Below are positions 13,405-24,625 of a DNA stretch of 64,000 nucleotides, piece after piece. Source of the stretch: Paroedura picta. Its lineage: Eukaryota; Chordata; Lepidosauria; Squamata; Gekkonidae. The notes below the pieces were generated by a model that was not told where the DNA came from, ran no database searches, and saw nothing but the letters and a program-made list of their open reading frames with translations. Both the position numbers and the translations under genes were made by a program. The stretch covers positions 30,141,001 through 30,205,000 of the forward strand of contig NC_135379.1 of assembly GCF_049243985.1 (NCBI RefSeq), written 5' to 3'. Position 1 is the first letter of the stretch. Each line of letters begins with the position of its first letter.

Positions 13405-14212
13405 TAGGGGCAAAGCCCGTTGTATCGAGGAATACAATAGGGGCTAAAGCTTGGTGATGGGAAGAGTAAGGGTATGAGTAAGGTTGTCCCGTCTGTAAGG
13501 GCATGGGGTTGAATGTGGGTGTTGTGGTGGTGTGCTGGCAAATGAGAATACTCATTGGCTTTGGTCACTGTCTGTTGCAGGGAGCCTCACTGAGACCAGC
13601 TTCCAGGGTTTTAAAAGCCCCTTCAAGCTTCTTAGGGGGATGTTGAGGACAGGCCATTTTTATTCCGTAGAAGCCACTTCTTTTGGTGGCTCTTTGCTGG
13701 GCAGACCTTCTGTGTAGGAGACATGAAAAAATTAGACTCCAGCAAGTTCAAGGAGGTGTGAAGGGCCAGAAGTACAGAGAGTGGGGATTATGAGAAGTCC
13801 ATATTTTATCAGGAAACGTGCAGGGAATATCTGTTAACATATTCACAAAACTTGCTGACATCTTTGTTAGAATAGCTTGGGAGCCCCAATGGCCCCTCAG
13901 ACCTGGTTTGTGCTTGCAGAACTGAGGTGGGAGAGCCCTGAGAGAGGAAAATAGATTAGACCAGCCCAAGCTGACGGGCCCCATGCAACCCTGGCAGCTC
14001 ACTCACGAGGCACCCACCAGCTCAGTCAGCGGTCTGAGGTTGTTCGACATGATGGTTAGGGGCGGAAGATGCAAACTGATTGGGCAGTCAGCAATTGGGC
14101 AAGCAGCCACTCAGATGGCAGGATGACACAGGCAGGAGCATTCACTGGCCCTTAAATTTTGAGGCTCAATAGGTCATTGTGAGGTCCAAAAGGTCATTAG
14201 GCCTTTTATTAT
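13405..14212. other. Noncoding; short relative of the hairpin-rich element at its start
   Basis: The 13405-13450 segment (CTAGGGGCAAAGCCCGTTGTAT and an imperfect complement) resembles the first hairpin at 14228. The remainder to 14212 is unclassified and could belong to the same repeat. Confidence 0.35.
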
Positions 14213-14640
14213 AGTACTAGTAATCAAGCCCGCTGCAGTTAAATGCAGCGGGCGCTAGGCACTTACTGTGGGTGGGGGTCTTTCTGCGGCGTCGGTCTTT
14301 CAGCGGCGTCGGTCTGATGGGTGGTGGCTGGTCTGGGCGGCGTTCTTTCGGCCGCGTCAGGCCACCAGGCAGGGAGCCCCCGGCAGCTGCGCTTTGCGCG
14401 ACTGCCGGGGGCTCCCTCGGGCGTCAGGCCGGGAGTAACTGCGAGCCGCGCACAGCGCGGCTCGCAGTTGCTGGGGCTGGGAATCGGAGGGACCAATCGG
14501 ATTGGTCCCTCCGATTGTCTGTCGTGAGGAAGGGTCCAATCCAGACCCTTCCTCATCACGGACAAATCCCACCTCAAGACCCCTTAACCATTTATTTAGT
14601 CCGTGGCACCCGTGGCGCCACGGGCGGTTTAAAGATAATA
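14213..14640. mobile_element. GC-rich element with six successive hairpins (unclassified)
   Basis: Hairpin arms, all exact: 14228-14237/14244-14253 (10 bp), 14372-14386/14402-14416 (15 bp), 14437-14451/14455-14469 (15 bp), 14482-14497/14501-14516 (16 bp), 14525-14536/14544-14555 (12 bp), and the palindrome 14609-14624. AT-rich DNA flanks it sharply. A non-autonomous foldback-type DNA element is likely; the family is not recognised and the limits are approximate. Confidence 0.6.
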
Positions 14641-16424
14641 TATAATTGCCATATTATACATTAAAGCAGTAATTTTAAACAACAGGGCATCACCACCGGG
14701 TACGTAAAAAAAGAGCAGATAGTTATTCATATAACCAACATACATACGAATTACTCACATACATTTTGTTTGATCAACCCAAGTTCAATATCATCCTTTA
14801 TCTATTTCTAAACATGGCTCCCATGCAGACTGATAAACCCAGAGAATGGGGCCAGGTTTAGATAGGAGGTATTCTTCTGCAGACTAGGGGGACCCATGGG
14901 CTTGTATATAAATGAGAAAAAAACCTAATAGGAGGGGGGATTTCAATTCCCCAAAGAGAATACATTGTCTGTGCTTGCACACACATTGAACAGGAGCATT
15001 CCTGAAGACTGGAAGTGAGTGGAAGGGGGAGTGGGGCCACCCCCACTTGACCTGATCCAGTCTGGTAGAAGGTCAAGAGCGAGAGTAAGCCTTTGCCAGG
15101 TAGGAGAGGAAGAACAGGAGCCACTCATGCTCCAGCCACTCAGGCAAGAGGGCAGCTGAGCAAGGAGGACAGAAAGCCCTCATTGCTGCCACTGCAAGTG
15201 GGTAGGCAGGAGGTGAAGCCTTTGCCGCTGCCCTACTGATGTCCCCCCATCTTGAAGGTGGCCAACGAGGAATAGAAGCCTCTACCTCCATCCCCTGCCT
15301 CTGTGAACTATGAGTGCAAAGGCCGAAGTGGAACTGGATGCTCCCCCCAACACAAAATCAGTTGCTGCTGCCCTGGGAAATGGGTAGGTAGAAGCAGCGG
15401 CACTGCATGTGGACAGATTGGCTGGCAAATGACCATTGGAGCAAGAAAGGGAAGTAGCATTCTTCACCCACAAGTCTCGGATGTCCCCACTTTTAAATAT
15501 TGGCATTATACTTCTTAGAACAATTCATTTCCCCACCCCCATTTAATTTTAAAATAAAATTTGTGGTTTAATATTGTTACATATGCCCCATGGAAGCTTC
15601 TTTGTTTATTTATTATACAGTCAAAGACCCGCAAGTCATTACATTCGACATCAAAGATTTAGCTTACAATGTTAGAAAAATATAGCAGACTCTGTTTAGT
15701 ATAAAAGCTATAAAATCGTTTGGTAAGTTTAAAATTATATAATTTTTATCCTGAGCCTGAATTCACTATCAAACAATGGGTTTTACAACCTATAGCAAGA
15801 AATTTTGCTGCTGGGACTGTAAATGGCCGGTTTCAGTAACTGTCTGGTATTTTCCAAATTTGAGTGATGATTGCCTACTAGAAGGGTAATTAGCTTAATG
15901 TGAACTACCCCATAGAAGCTTCCTGTTGGAAACTAATGTCTCGTGTACAAAGAAGAAAAGAAGAAGACCCTGAAGGGGGCAGCGAGAAGACAACTAGATA
16001 GAAAATTTAGGTCAGCACCTTCTCTTCTCTTAAGTGTCATTGCCTATCTCCAGATTGCTGGTTTTAGGGCAATTTCCTCCTTCTCAGAAGTTTCACACTT
16101 GGTCTTACTCTCTGTCTCTCAGCTAATGATATAGTGAGAAACCTATCTTTGTCTCTCCTCCTCTATCAAGTATGTTAGTTCCTACATAAATCTTTGTCTC
16201 CTCTTTAACTGGGTTGTACACCATTGCTGTGTTAATTACTCCATGAATATCTCAACCCTCCACAAAGGCCTCCTGATACCAGAAGCCTCCTGGGGAGCAG
16301 CTTGTTTTCAACTTTCTCTCCACTAGCAATGCTGATCAATTTTTCTTCCTGTACATGCAGTGATGGATGCTGGTGTATTGAGCAGATCTCAAAATTTAAA
16401 ACAAAATCTAAAATTTTGATCCTC
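14641..16424. other. Noncoding, unclassified
   Basis: The 14850-15530 part has moderate GC with weak internal repetition (for example AAGCCTTTGCC at about 15088 and 15217). The 15540-16420 part is AT-rich. No gene or named repeat is recognised. Confidence 0.35.
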
Positions 16425-17093
16425 TTTCCAATCTTATTCAACATCTTTACATTCCCTATGGCCCAGCTGGTATGGAGGTTCGGGCTTGGGTGCCATCAAT
16501 ATGCAGATGAGACCCAGCAATTCCTCCTGATGGATGGCTGCAGAGATTCATGCCCAGAATCTTTAGCCAGATGTCTGGAAGCAGTGACAAGATGGCTCAA
16601 GCAGAGTTGCCTGAAGCTCAGCTTTCAAAGATGGAGGTCCAAGTGAGGGTCCAAGTGAGGAACTGCGATTGCCCAACCTCGATGGGATGCACCTGTCAGT
16701 GGCTCACTCCACCAGGAACCTGGGTATGATCCTAGATGCCTCCCTCTCTATGAAGACACAGATCACAAGAGTAGCACAGCTGGCGACCTACCACCTGCAC
16801 CAAGCCAAACTACTAGTGCCCTAGTTGGGCCCGGAACACCTGGCCACATTGATCCGTGCAACGCTCACCTCTAGACTGGATTTCTACAACATGCTCTACA
16901 CAGGCCTACCCATAACCCCAATCCAGAAACTACAACTGGTCCAGAATGTAGTGACCAGGGTTCTCATGGGAACACCGTGGAAGGCTCACATCTTGCCATA
17001 CTCCCAACAGCTGCAGTGTTTACCAATTGAATCCCAGAAGAAGCTTAAGGTCTTGGTAACCACCTTCAATGCCATATGTAATCTGGGCCCAGG

Positions 17094-17219
17094 CAGGGGT
17101 AGTCAAACTGGGGCCCTCCAGATGTCCATGGACTACAATTCCCACGTGCCCCTGCCAGCATTCACTCATGGGAATTGTAGTCCATGGACATCTGGAGGGC
17201 TGCAGTTTGACTACCCCTG
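17094..17219. mobile_element. Palindromic hAT-type element nested in L2
   Basis: It begins CAGGGGTAGTCAAACTG and ends CAGTTTGACTACCCCTG, the two arms being near-perfect inverted copies of one another. Flanking 8-mers agree only partly, so the duplication has decayed. Confidence 0.85.
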
Positions 17220-17322
17220 CCCTAAGGAAATACACTGGGCCTCAACCAAGGCCAGGTCATTCTGTCCTGGCCCCTACTTGGTGGATTGAGATCCCAAAAA
17301 GGAGATATGGGCCCCGATAAAT

Positions 17323-17611
17323 GAGCCTCTTGTGGCACAGAGTGGTAAGGCAGTGATATGCTGTCTGGAGCTGTCTGCCCATGAGGTTGGGAGTTTGATC
17401 CCAGCAGCCGGCTCAAGGTTGACTCAGCCTTCCATCCTTCCGAGGTCGGTAAAATGAGTACCCAGCTTGCTGGGGGGTAAGCGGTAATGACTGGGGAAGG
17501 CACTGGCAAACCACCCCGTATTGAGTCTGCCATGAAAACGCTAGAGGGCGTCACCCCAAGGGTCAGACATGACTCGGTGCTTGCACAGGGGGTACCTTTA
17601 CCTTTACCTTT
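17323..17611 (+). mobile_element. tRNA-derived SINE with (ACCTTT)n tail, nested in L2
   Basis: The box A-like TGGCACAGAGTGG and box B-like GGGAGTTTGATCCCAG lie near the 5' end. The body matches the fuller copy at 22089-22371 closely, and the tail is CCTTTACCTTTACCTTTA. Confidence 0.9.
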
Positions 17612-17691
17612 AAAGCTAGCACAGTTCTTCTGGACCTGAAAAATGGACCTCTTCCACCAAGCATTTGGCTGAGGTCAGTGAAACCAACAAC

Positions 17692-17833
17692 ATAGAATCA
17701 CAGAATCATAGAGTTGGAAGGGGCCATACAGGCCATCTAGTCCAACCCCCTGCTCAATGCAGGATCAGCCCAAAGCATCCTAAAGCATCCAAGAAAAGTG
17801 TGTATCCAACCTTTGCTTGAAGACTGCCAGTGA
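17692..17833 (-). mobile_element. CR1 3' fragment nested in L2
   Basis: It starts with the reverse complement of the CR1 terminal repeat (ATAGAATCACAGAATCATAGAG) and continues through 'gtccaaccccctgctcaatgcagg' to 'gaagactgccagtga'. L2 sequence continues on both sides. Confidence 0.85.
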
Positions 17834-18075
17834 CATCTATTGGTCCCTCCAGGACTTCCCTTCTGATCTGACCAATCTTCAGGGTTATGATGGAAATGTT
17901 AATAGTCAAACAGTGGAAAATCAAGTATTCAATGTTCAATGCTACTGATGTTACTGTTGTTGTTGATTAATGCAGTTACTGAATTCACATTGTATATGCC
18001 TAATTGGTTTTCTTGTTCCCTGTGAACCACTCTGAGCTGCAAGGGAGGGCAGCATAAAAATGTAATAAACAAACA

Positions 18076-19059
18076 AATATCTGCAGTATATGTTATTTCA
18101 AACCAAAAACCCAACATGAAACTGAATCACTGAAATTATTTTCTCTTAGCTTCTGTGTTTTGTATTAACTTAACTAAATTGAATTCTACTGGAGCTTTAC
18201 CTTCTCTGCGGTTTTAATTTGCAGATCAACTGACTCATCCTTTGCTTTTCTCTGCCCATTCCTGTCCTGCAAAGAGTTCTGTTTAGTTTGATTTATTTCC
18301 ATTTCTACTAGCAAGTTGATCCTAATTTCAGTTGTATTGTCTAGCTGTGATCATGTTTATATACAGAGGCAGGTTCTCCTAGATGTGACCATCACCCCCA
18401 GGACTACACAGCATGCACGAGCAGCAGGGCAACAGAAATCAGACACTACAGCTAGACCTTTTATTATATTTATTTATTTGTTTGTTATATTTCTATATCA
18501 CCCTCCCATAAGGCTCAGGGCAGTTTATGTAAAACATCGGGGAGTACATTATAACCATAATAACAATAATGGTAAGAACCAGTACTGGCTAACAATAGCA
18601 TAACAATTAGTAATGCAACAGAACTTTCCAAACAGAACCCATGGGAGGTCGGGGGAGGGGGGTCAGTTGGGTTCAGGATGGCTGTGATGTCCAGGGAGGG
18701 GGGGGGGAGCTGAATGGTGTTAGGTCTCAGGCAGTTCACCTATTCATCTCTTTTGAGCCTGTTCATTGATGAAATATCCTGTAATATACCTACAGCAGCC
18801 CTAAATCAATAAGGCAGACCTCCATGTAAAAACATAAGATGGCAGACTAATTTGAAATATCCCCAGGGAATAGTCTTAGAAGAGTATAACTAAACAGAGT
18901 CATGCCATTCTAAGACTATTGGCTTCACTGGGTTTAGGTGAGTGTAATTCTGTTTAGGATTGCCCTGTAGCACATTAATTCTGTGAAAATGAATGTTATA
19001 GCTTTCAGTCCTAAACAGATTTACTGTCAAGTCACTAGCACCTGACTTGGAAAGCGTCC
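18076..19059. other. Noncoding with a repeat fragment
   Basis: At about 18462-18605 there is text similar to the common reptilian 'tttatatcccgcc...aaggctcagggcagtttat' repeat. The rest is not recognised. Confidence 0.4.
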
Positions 19060-19258
19060 TGCTTGATGGATCTTGTCAAATCTTGGAAACCAAGCAGGGT
19101 TGACCCTGGCTAGTGTTTGGAAGGGAGACCGCTAAGAAATATCAGGGTCATGATGGGTGGGCAGGCAGGCAGTCGCAAACCACCTCTGAGCATCTCTTCC
19201 CTTGAAATCCCCATGGGATTGCCATGAGGCAGTTGTGAGTTGATGGCAAAAAAAAAGC
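19060..19258 (+). mobile_element. 5S rRNA-derived SINE
   Basis: The first ~85 bp follow vertebrate 5S rRNA (GATCTTGTCAAATCTTGGAA, AAGCAGGGT, GGGAGACCGC), including the internal promoter area. This is followed by a SINE body ending in 'gccatgaggcagttgtgagttgatggc' and an A-run. The fused body and the many changes exclude a working 5S gene. Confidence 0.85.
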
Positions 19259-19474
19259 ACCTCTACCCACTTGCTTCAGAATGGCTTCTCAAATATCGTT
19301 GATGGTGTCAGAGAGAGATGCATTAGTCTGTTGCAGAAGGAATAAACAAGAGTCTAATCATGGCTCCATAGAAACAAACACATATTTTTGTGGACTAAAG
19401 TCCTTAGCTGTACTTTAGCTGTACTCAGTAACTCCAATCTAGGAGGGTGACTGGCTGGGGAGGACCCATTAATT

Positions 19475-20115
19475 GAGAGTCAGCTTAGTGTAGTGCAGTG
19501 GTTCTCAGCCTTCCTAATGCCGCGACCCTTTAATACAGTTGCTCATGTTGTGGTGAGCCCCAACCATAAAATTATGCCAGTGTTCTTTCACAGAAATTAA
19601 ACCGAAACTGACCAATGGTGTAAAGATCCATTGTTCATTATTGTATATGAGTTGGGTTTTTCCCAGGGTTTCTCAGTTCAATTCTGCTTCTTGTCCCGCC
19701 AAGCCTGGAGCACCTGGCAGGAGACTGTGCTGTGGTGGAGGCACTGCTGGAGCGGCTGGCAGCCGAGCACGGGGGCCTGCAGGAGGAGCAGCAACAGTGG
19801 CAGTACCCCCCCCTGGCCAAACTGCTCGCCCTGCCACAACCCCTGTGAAAGCATCCAAAGGGGTCCTGACCCCCAGATTGAGGACCATTGGTGTAGTGTT
19901 TAAGAGCAGCAGCTTCTAATCTGGAGAACTGGGATTGATTTCCAGCTCCTCCACAAGCAGCCAATCACAGTTCTTTTAGAGCTATTCTTTCAGTGCAGCT
20001 CTCTAAGAGCTCTCTCAGCCCCCCCCCCCACCTCACAGAGTGTCTGTTGCAGGTAGAGGAATGGGAGGTGATTATAGATTGCTTTGAGACTCTTTTGGGT
20101 AGTGAAAGCCTCCGA
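19475..20115 (+). mobile_element. Sauria-type tRNA SINE interrupted by a hAT element
   Basis: The 5' part (GAGAGTCAGCTTAGTGTAGTG) and the 3' part ('ttaagagcagcagcttctaatctggagaactggg' through 'gctctctcagcc...acctcacagagtgtctgttg' to 'gattgctttgagactcttttgggta') together make a Sauria SINE. They are split at the GTGTAGTG target by the element at 19496-19890. Confidence 0.9.
19496..19890. mobile_element. Non-autonomous hAT-type element in Sauria SINE
   Basis: The ends are CAGTGGTTCTCA and TGAGGACCATTG (inverted with mismatches). A perfect 8-bp target duplication GTGTAGTG lies at 19488-19495 and 19891-19898. It is 395 bp with a GC-rich middle and no coding capacity seen. Confidence 0.93.
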
Positions 20116-20305
20116 AGAGGTTTGTGATGTAATAAAAGGTTACTGTCTTCAAGGTGCCCCTTGGAATAAGCACATGGAGGATGCATGTCCAGTTGAAATT
20201 CCCTTTCATTAACTAAGGATAACTAACATTCCAAGGCACATTTGGTTGGAAAACAAATTCTCCGCTGAAGCCAAAGGGGTTGTTTTCAAATACATGTATT
20301 TAGAA

Positions 20306-20622
20306 CAGGCTTTCTCAATCAGGATTTCGTGAAATCCTGGAGCTTCCCAAATGGGTAAGAGTGAATTAATTTTCAATTTTTTTTAAAAAAAAATAATTAA
20401 TCGTTTATTGGGTGATGTCCAAATATGGTCATGTCAACCTGCCCCCCCCCCTCAAATGGCCAAAGGTGGGCCTGGAAGGGGTGGGAAGGGGAGGGCCTCC
20501 AGGTGGGCATGTACGCAGCTATGCTTCTTGACCATAGTCTGTATGATCTACTTTTGGGGTTTCTTGAAGCCTGAAGAATGTTTCAGGGGTTTCTCAACAG
20601 TAAAAAATGTTGAGAAAGGCTG
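20306..20622. mobile_element. Non-autonomous hAT-type element, copy 1
   Basis: It starts CAGGCTTTCTCAATC and ends GTTGAGAAAGGCTG. The duplications are ATTTAGAA (20298-20305) and CTTTAGAA (20623-20630), 7 of 8 matching. It is the same family as 56324-56626. Confidence 0.9.
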
Positions 20623-20630
20623 CTTTAGAA

Positions 20631-22076
20631 TATTATCCCTGAGCAGGTTGAATGAGGAGACAGTAAAGGAAGAAGAACATATGAAAAAGACTGAGCAAGT
20701 TGCTGTCTGGACCCGTGAACCAGACCTCTTCTCTGGAAGGCTTTTTGTTCCTTTGAGAACCCATCACACAATGCCTCGTGGAGCCACCTACAACCTGCCC
20801 CTGCATGTTTTGAAAGCCATCTGCAGTCTGGCAGAATTGAGCCAAGCCCAGTCTCCACCTAAATCAAAGGCAAAGCTCTCGCTATGAAGGATGTTTACGT
20901 CTTGAGTCAAATCTTGCTGGTGTTAGAGATTTGACCTCAGATGGCCTGCAAGGGCTCTGCAGCCTGGCCTGCAGACTCGACCTTCATAAACTATCATTCC
21001 TATCTAGGGGACCCTCAACAGCAGGAAAGAGACGTGTTGTTAACAACAAGAAGGCAATCTCTTTTGAAGTGTAGCCATAGCTGTTGAATCCAACTAGAGT
21101 AGAATAAATCTTGCTTTCCTTACCCCTTTCTCCATTAGAAGGACATTCTGTTCAAAAGACAGTCCACTCAACTTAAACTAATTCCAGGTGAGTTCCCTAA
21201 GAGCAATCTTGTTTCAGTCAGTATGTACTTCAGCTTTACTGATTTGCATACTTCAGCCTAAGCCCCTGCAACATCCTCTTCATCATGTCTAATGTGGCTT
21301 ATGGAAGATAATCAGATATACAGGGCTACATCAGTAATCTGTGTCAGCAAGAATCAAGCCAAATATACATCTTTCCCATTGGTCTCTTGGGGACTAAAGA
21401 GGGTTGAATCCAAACCCTGGTTTCCATGGAGTTTTGGACCAGTTAACCAGTTGAAATAACACAATAATTGTGAAGATATACAGCATATATATGTGTGTTT
21501 GCTAGATCCTCCTCCCCTAGCTCTCGGTGCTGATCTGACAATTGCATAGTATTTTTACTTCTAGAAAGGCATCCATTCTCTTTGCAGAGAGACCTGATCT
21601 GCAATTAAAATGCATATGAACAGACCTCAGAAACAGCATGTCAATTTATGGTTTGTTTTTATACTTCCACCAACCATGGAATAAACTAGATGTCTTAAAC
21701 CCTCCAGTCCTGTAAATTATTCCCCACCCCTTGTTGTTGTTTTTATTTTTTTGAGTGGTAAGATCTTCTTGTATTATTTAGTGCTACAGTTTCTTAGGAC
21801 AACGTTCTAAGATAATAAATAAGACCCTGAATTAAGACATTTTGTAATATTGTCAGAGCTTTTGCTTAAAAAAAATAACTTCATGTGTGCTGAAGTTTTT
21901 TTAATGACAGGAAAAATACTGTTCACGTCTACATGACCACAGAACTGAAACGTTTTGAAAGTGGAAAAAAAGAACATGTATCAGCAATGATTTATAACTA
22001 TGGTCCAGGCAACCTGCTTTTATAAGCATATTGTTCCTTTTCCTCAACTTAAAGATTTGTCTCTTTTTTAAAAAGC
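20631..22076. other. Noncoding, nothing recognised
   Basis: Unique-looking, moderately AT-rich sequence with no gene, repeat family or strong motif seen. Confidence 0.4.
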
Positions 22077-22088
22077 CCTCTGAATTTA

Positions 22089-22371
22089 TGAGCCTCTTGT
22101 GGCGCAGAGTGGTAAGGCAGCCGTCTGAAAGCTTTGCTTATGAGGCTGGGAGTTCAATCCCAGCAGCCGGCTCAAGGTTGACTCAGCCTTCCATCCTTCC
22201 GAGGTCGGTAAAATGAGTACCCAGCATGCTGGGGGGTAAACGGTAATGACTGGGGAAGGCACTGGCAAACCACCCCGTATTGAGTCTGCCATGAAAACGC
22301 TAGAGGGCGTCACCCCAAGGGTCAGACATGACTCGGTGCTTGCACAGGGGATACCTTTACCTTTACCTTTA
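22089..22371 (+). mobile_element. tRNA-derived SINE with (ACCTTT)n tail, complete
   Basis: Box A-like TGGCGCAGAGTGG and box B-like GGGAGTTCAATCCCAG are followed by a body with 'ccttccgaggtcggtaaaatg' and 'gacatgactcggtgcttgc', then repeated ACCTTT. A 12-bp target duplication CCTCTGAATTTA flanks it (22077-22088 and 22372-22383), which marks retroposition. Confidence 0.94.
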
Positions 22372-22461
22372 CCTCTGAATTTAGCATAATACATAGTTGT
22401 TCATGACCAAATGTCTTAAATATACTGACATGGCCTGGCTTCATAAAAAAATACTATAGCT

Positions 22462-22575
22462 CAGGGGTAGTCAAACTGCGGCCCTCCAGATGTCCATGGA
22501 CTACAATTCGCTGGCAGGGGCTCATGGGAACTGTAGTCCATGGACATCTGGAGGGCTGCAGTTTGACTATCCCTG
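22462..22575. mobile_element. Palindromic hAT-type element with perfect TSD
   Basis: It runs from CAGGGGTAGTCAAACTGCGG to the inverted TTTGACTATCCCTG. The 8-bp duplication CTATAGCT is perfect (22454-22461 and 22576-22583). The element is almost entirely one long inverted repeat. Confidence 0.95.
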
Positions 22576-22583
22576 CTATAGCT

Positions 22584-24530
22584 GCTTAAAGGACCATCTT
22601 ATACTGGAACACAAAAATGAAGGACAGGAGGCATGTGACGATTGTTTACCTCCCCTATCTAAACATCTATTTGATGCAGAGTGTTCTTTTTAAACTGTCT
22701 GATATACAGTGATGCAGAAAGTAATCTCTTTTACACTAATATTTAAAAAGGGACAGGGAACAATCCAGCCAAAATCACATGCTTCTTTGTCCATCACACG
22801 AATTTGCAGGGCTATTCTGAGCTGAGGTGCCTTTCAAAAGACTTTGGCTACATAGGATGCAGAATATTGTAGCTCTGCTTAGGGTGGTGCCGTTTGTGCT
22901 CCTGCTGTTTATTCTGCACACAGAGCTGAACAGAAGTGTCAAAGTTTAAACCAGTTCTGTGTAGATCCAGTTGAGAGTCAACTGAGCTGTTGGACACTGG
23001 TTTGTGTGTCTATTTATCATTTATAGTAGTTTTCCCAGAGGGAAACATGGCAGCTCCTTACCAGAGACATAATAGGGGTTATTGTATTTCATATGTGTAA
23101 AGCAGAAAAGCAGAACTCTGCTGTTTCTGAATGGACTGGCTCAAAATGATGTAATCTGATTGCTTTGAACCGGTCATCACAAACACCCTCAATATTACCA
23201 GAATCTCTTCCTCAAATAATTATAATTTGCAAAATCAGTCGTCTCTCCCTCCTGCCCCCCTATCAACATATCTTACATTAAATGTTGTATGAATATGTCA
23301 GATGTTGCATTTGTCAGATTCCCAGCACATTCCCAGTTCTTGTGTTGTTTTCAAAACCTGCTATTTCCAGGACAGTCATGGAAGCTTGATAGAACCTGGG
23401 GTGATATAGCTCCCATGCAAAAAACTGTATCCAAGTCCTACCTAAGTACCCTAAAAGGGGATTAATGAAGGCGTATGGCCTCCTGTACTGCTAGCTCTTA
23501 TCCTATTCAATGGCTTTTACAGTTTACTTTCTAGAGAATTGAAGAATGATTGTTCCAGTGGTTTCCTTCATTGCAGCCGTTCATCTCAAACAGTGTCATA
23601 AAAATACTCTTAATAAAACAGCGATAATTACATCATTATAGTTAACAGCATCCATTAACAAATGAGCCTTTTTTTTGCTTTGCTAATCAGTTGTGTTGAG
23701 AAGGGAAATCTTAATCGCCTTAAAATCAAGCATATTCAGCCGTATTGTCTGGGGTCTTCTACTTGTCCTTTGTTGTTTTTAAGAAAGATGCAGATACAGA
23801 AGTCTTTATTGGCAATTAAGAACAAGATATATAGAATATAGACAATGATATTGTTTTTTTTATAAACAGTGGGAAGGGGAAGAGAAATCCAAATTAAATT
23901 ATTGACACAGACAAATACAATGAATGATTCAGCCTCATAAACCCTTTGGTAATGTGCATGGTAAATGTGAATTACTGCATTTTGTGCAAAATGAATTATG
24001 TTCAAACATGAAAGAAAATTTTACTAAAAGGAAGTGTTTGTCAACAGGTTCTGAATTACTGGAACTTTTTATTCCTGTGTGGACTCCTGGGGAGCAGAAA
24101 AGTCATACTTCTTCTTTTGTCTGAAACATTTTAGTGCTGCCTTTCCTTGGGAGAGACTCCGGAATTTCTTTTGGAAAGCTTCCCTCCTGGATTTCCATGA
24201 CACAACGACTAGGACCAGTGGCATGGAAAACAGTAGCTCTGAAAGCCTTGTGTGAACACAGAAGTGTGTTTTCAAAAGCAGAGAAACACTGACCCCTTGG
24301 AACAGACCTGAAGTCCATCCCTCTCAAAAAGTTGGGTGAATCTCCATCCTGACTCTAAAGAACCTCACTTGGTTGTTGCAGTGTAGATAAATAGTGAGAA
24401 ATCTCCATGTAGCCAACCTCCCCCCAAAGGCAGAGTGCTGATGCAACAAAACACAAACATCTCCAAGATGCAGTTTAAAAAAAATCAGCTGCATTAACTA
24501 TCCAAGACTTAATGCAAAACTGAACAAAGT
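22584..24530. other. Noncoding, AT-rich
   Basis: No gene or named element seen. Unique AT-rich blocks, for example 23560-24020, could include conserved noncoding DNA, but there is no internal proof. Confidence 0.35.
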
Positions 24531-24532
24531 TC

Positions 24533-24625
24533 GAATCCAGTGGCACCTTTAAGACCGACAACTTTGTATTCAAGTTTGTGCAGTCATGCACACTTCCTCA
24601 GACACAATTAGATGGGAATTACCAG
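24533..24625 (-). mobile_element. Copy of unnamed ~115-bp retroposon
   Basis: It contains 'gaatccagtggcacctttaagacc' and 'gcacacttcctcagac', shared with copies at 46542, 46786, 49515, 49850 and 52328. It is oriented like the copy at 52328, which has clear target duplications. Confidence 0.7.

Larger units (their letters stand above)
16425..18075 (+). mobile_element. L2 LINE 3' half with three nested insertions
   Basis: Coding remnants match L2 around LFNIF..PMAQLV, GLGCHQYADET and, later, the L2 C-terminal text 'gtccagaatgtagtgaccagg'. The 3' end near 18000-18075 has the L2-type 'actctgagctgcaagggagggcag...aataaacaaacaaa' tail. L2 sequence resumes after each insertion: a hAT-type palindrome (17094-17219), a tRNA SINE (about 17323-17611) and a CR1 fragment on the other strand (about 17692-17833). 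The coding frame is interrupted. Confidence 0.85.

Noticed and set aside
16825-17289. 154-residue open frame resembling a protein
   Set aside because: It is L2 reverse transcriptase remnant running into a hAT-type insertion, not a host gene.
19060-19145. 5S rRNA gene
   Set aside because: Many differences from vertebrate 5S and fusion to a SINE body; it is the head of a retroposon.
22077-22383. tRNA gene at the head of a SINE
   Set aside because: Boxes A and B are present, but the body, ACCTTT tail and 12-bp target duplication show it is a SINE.
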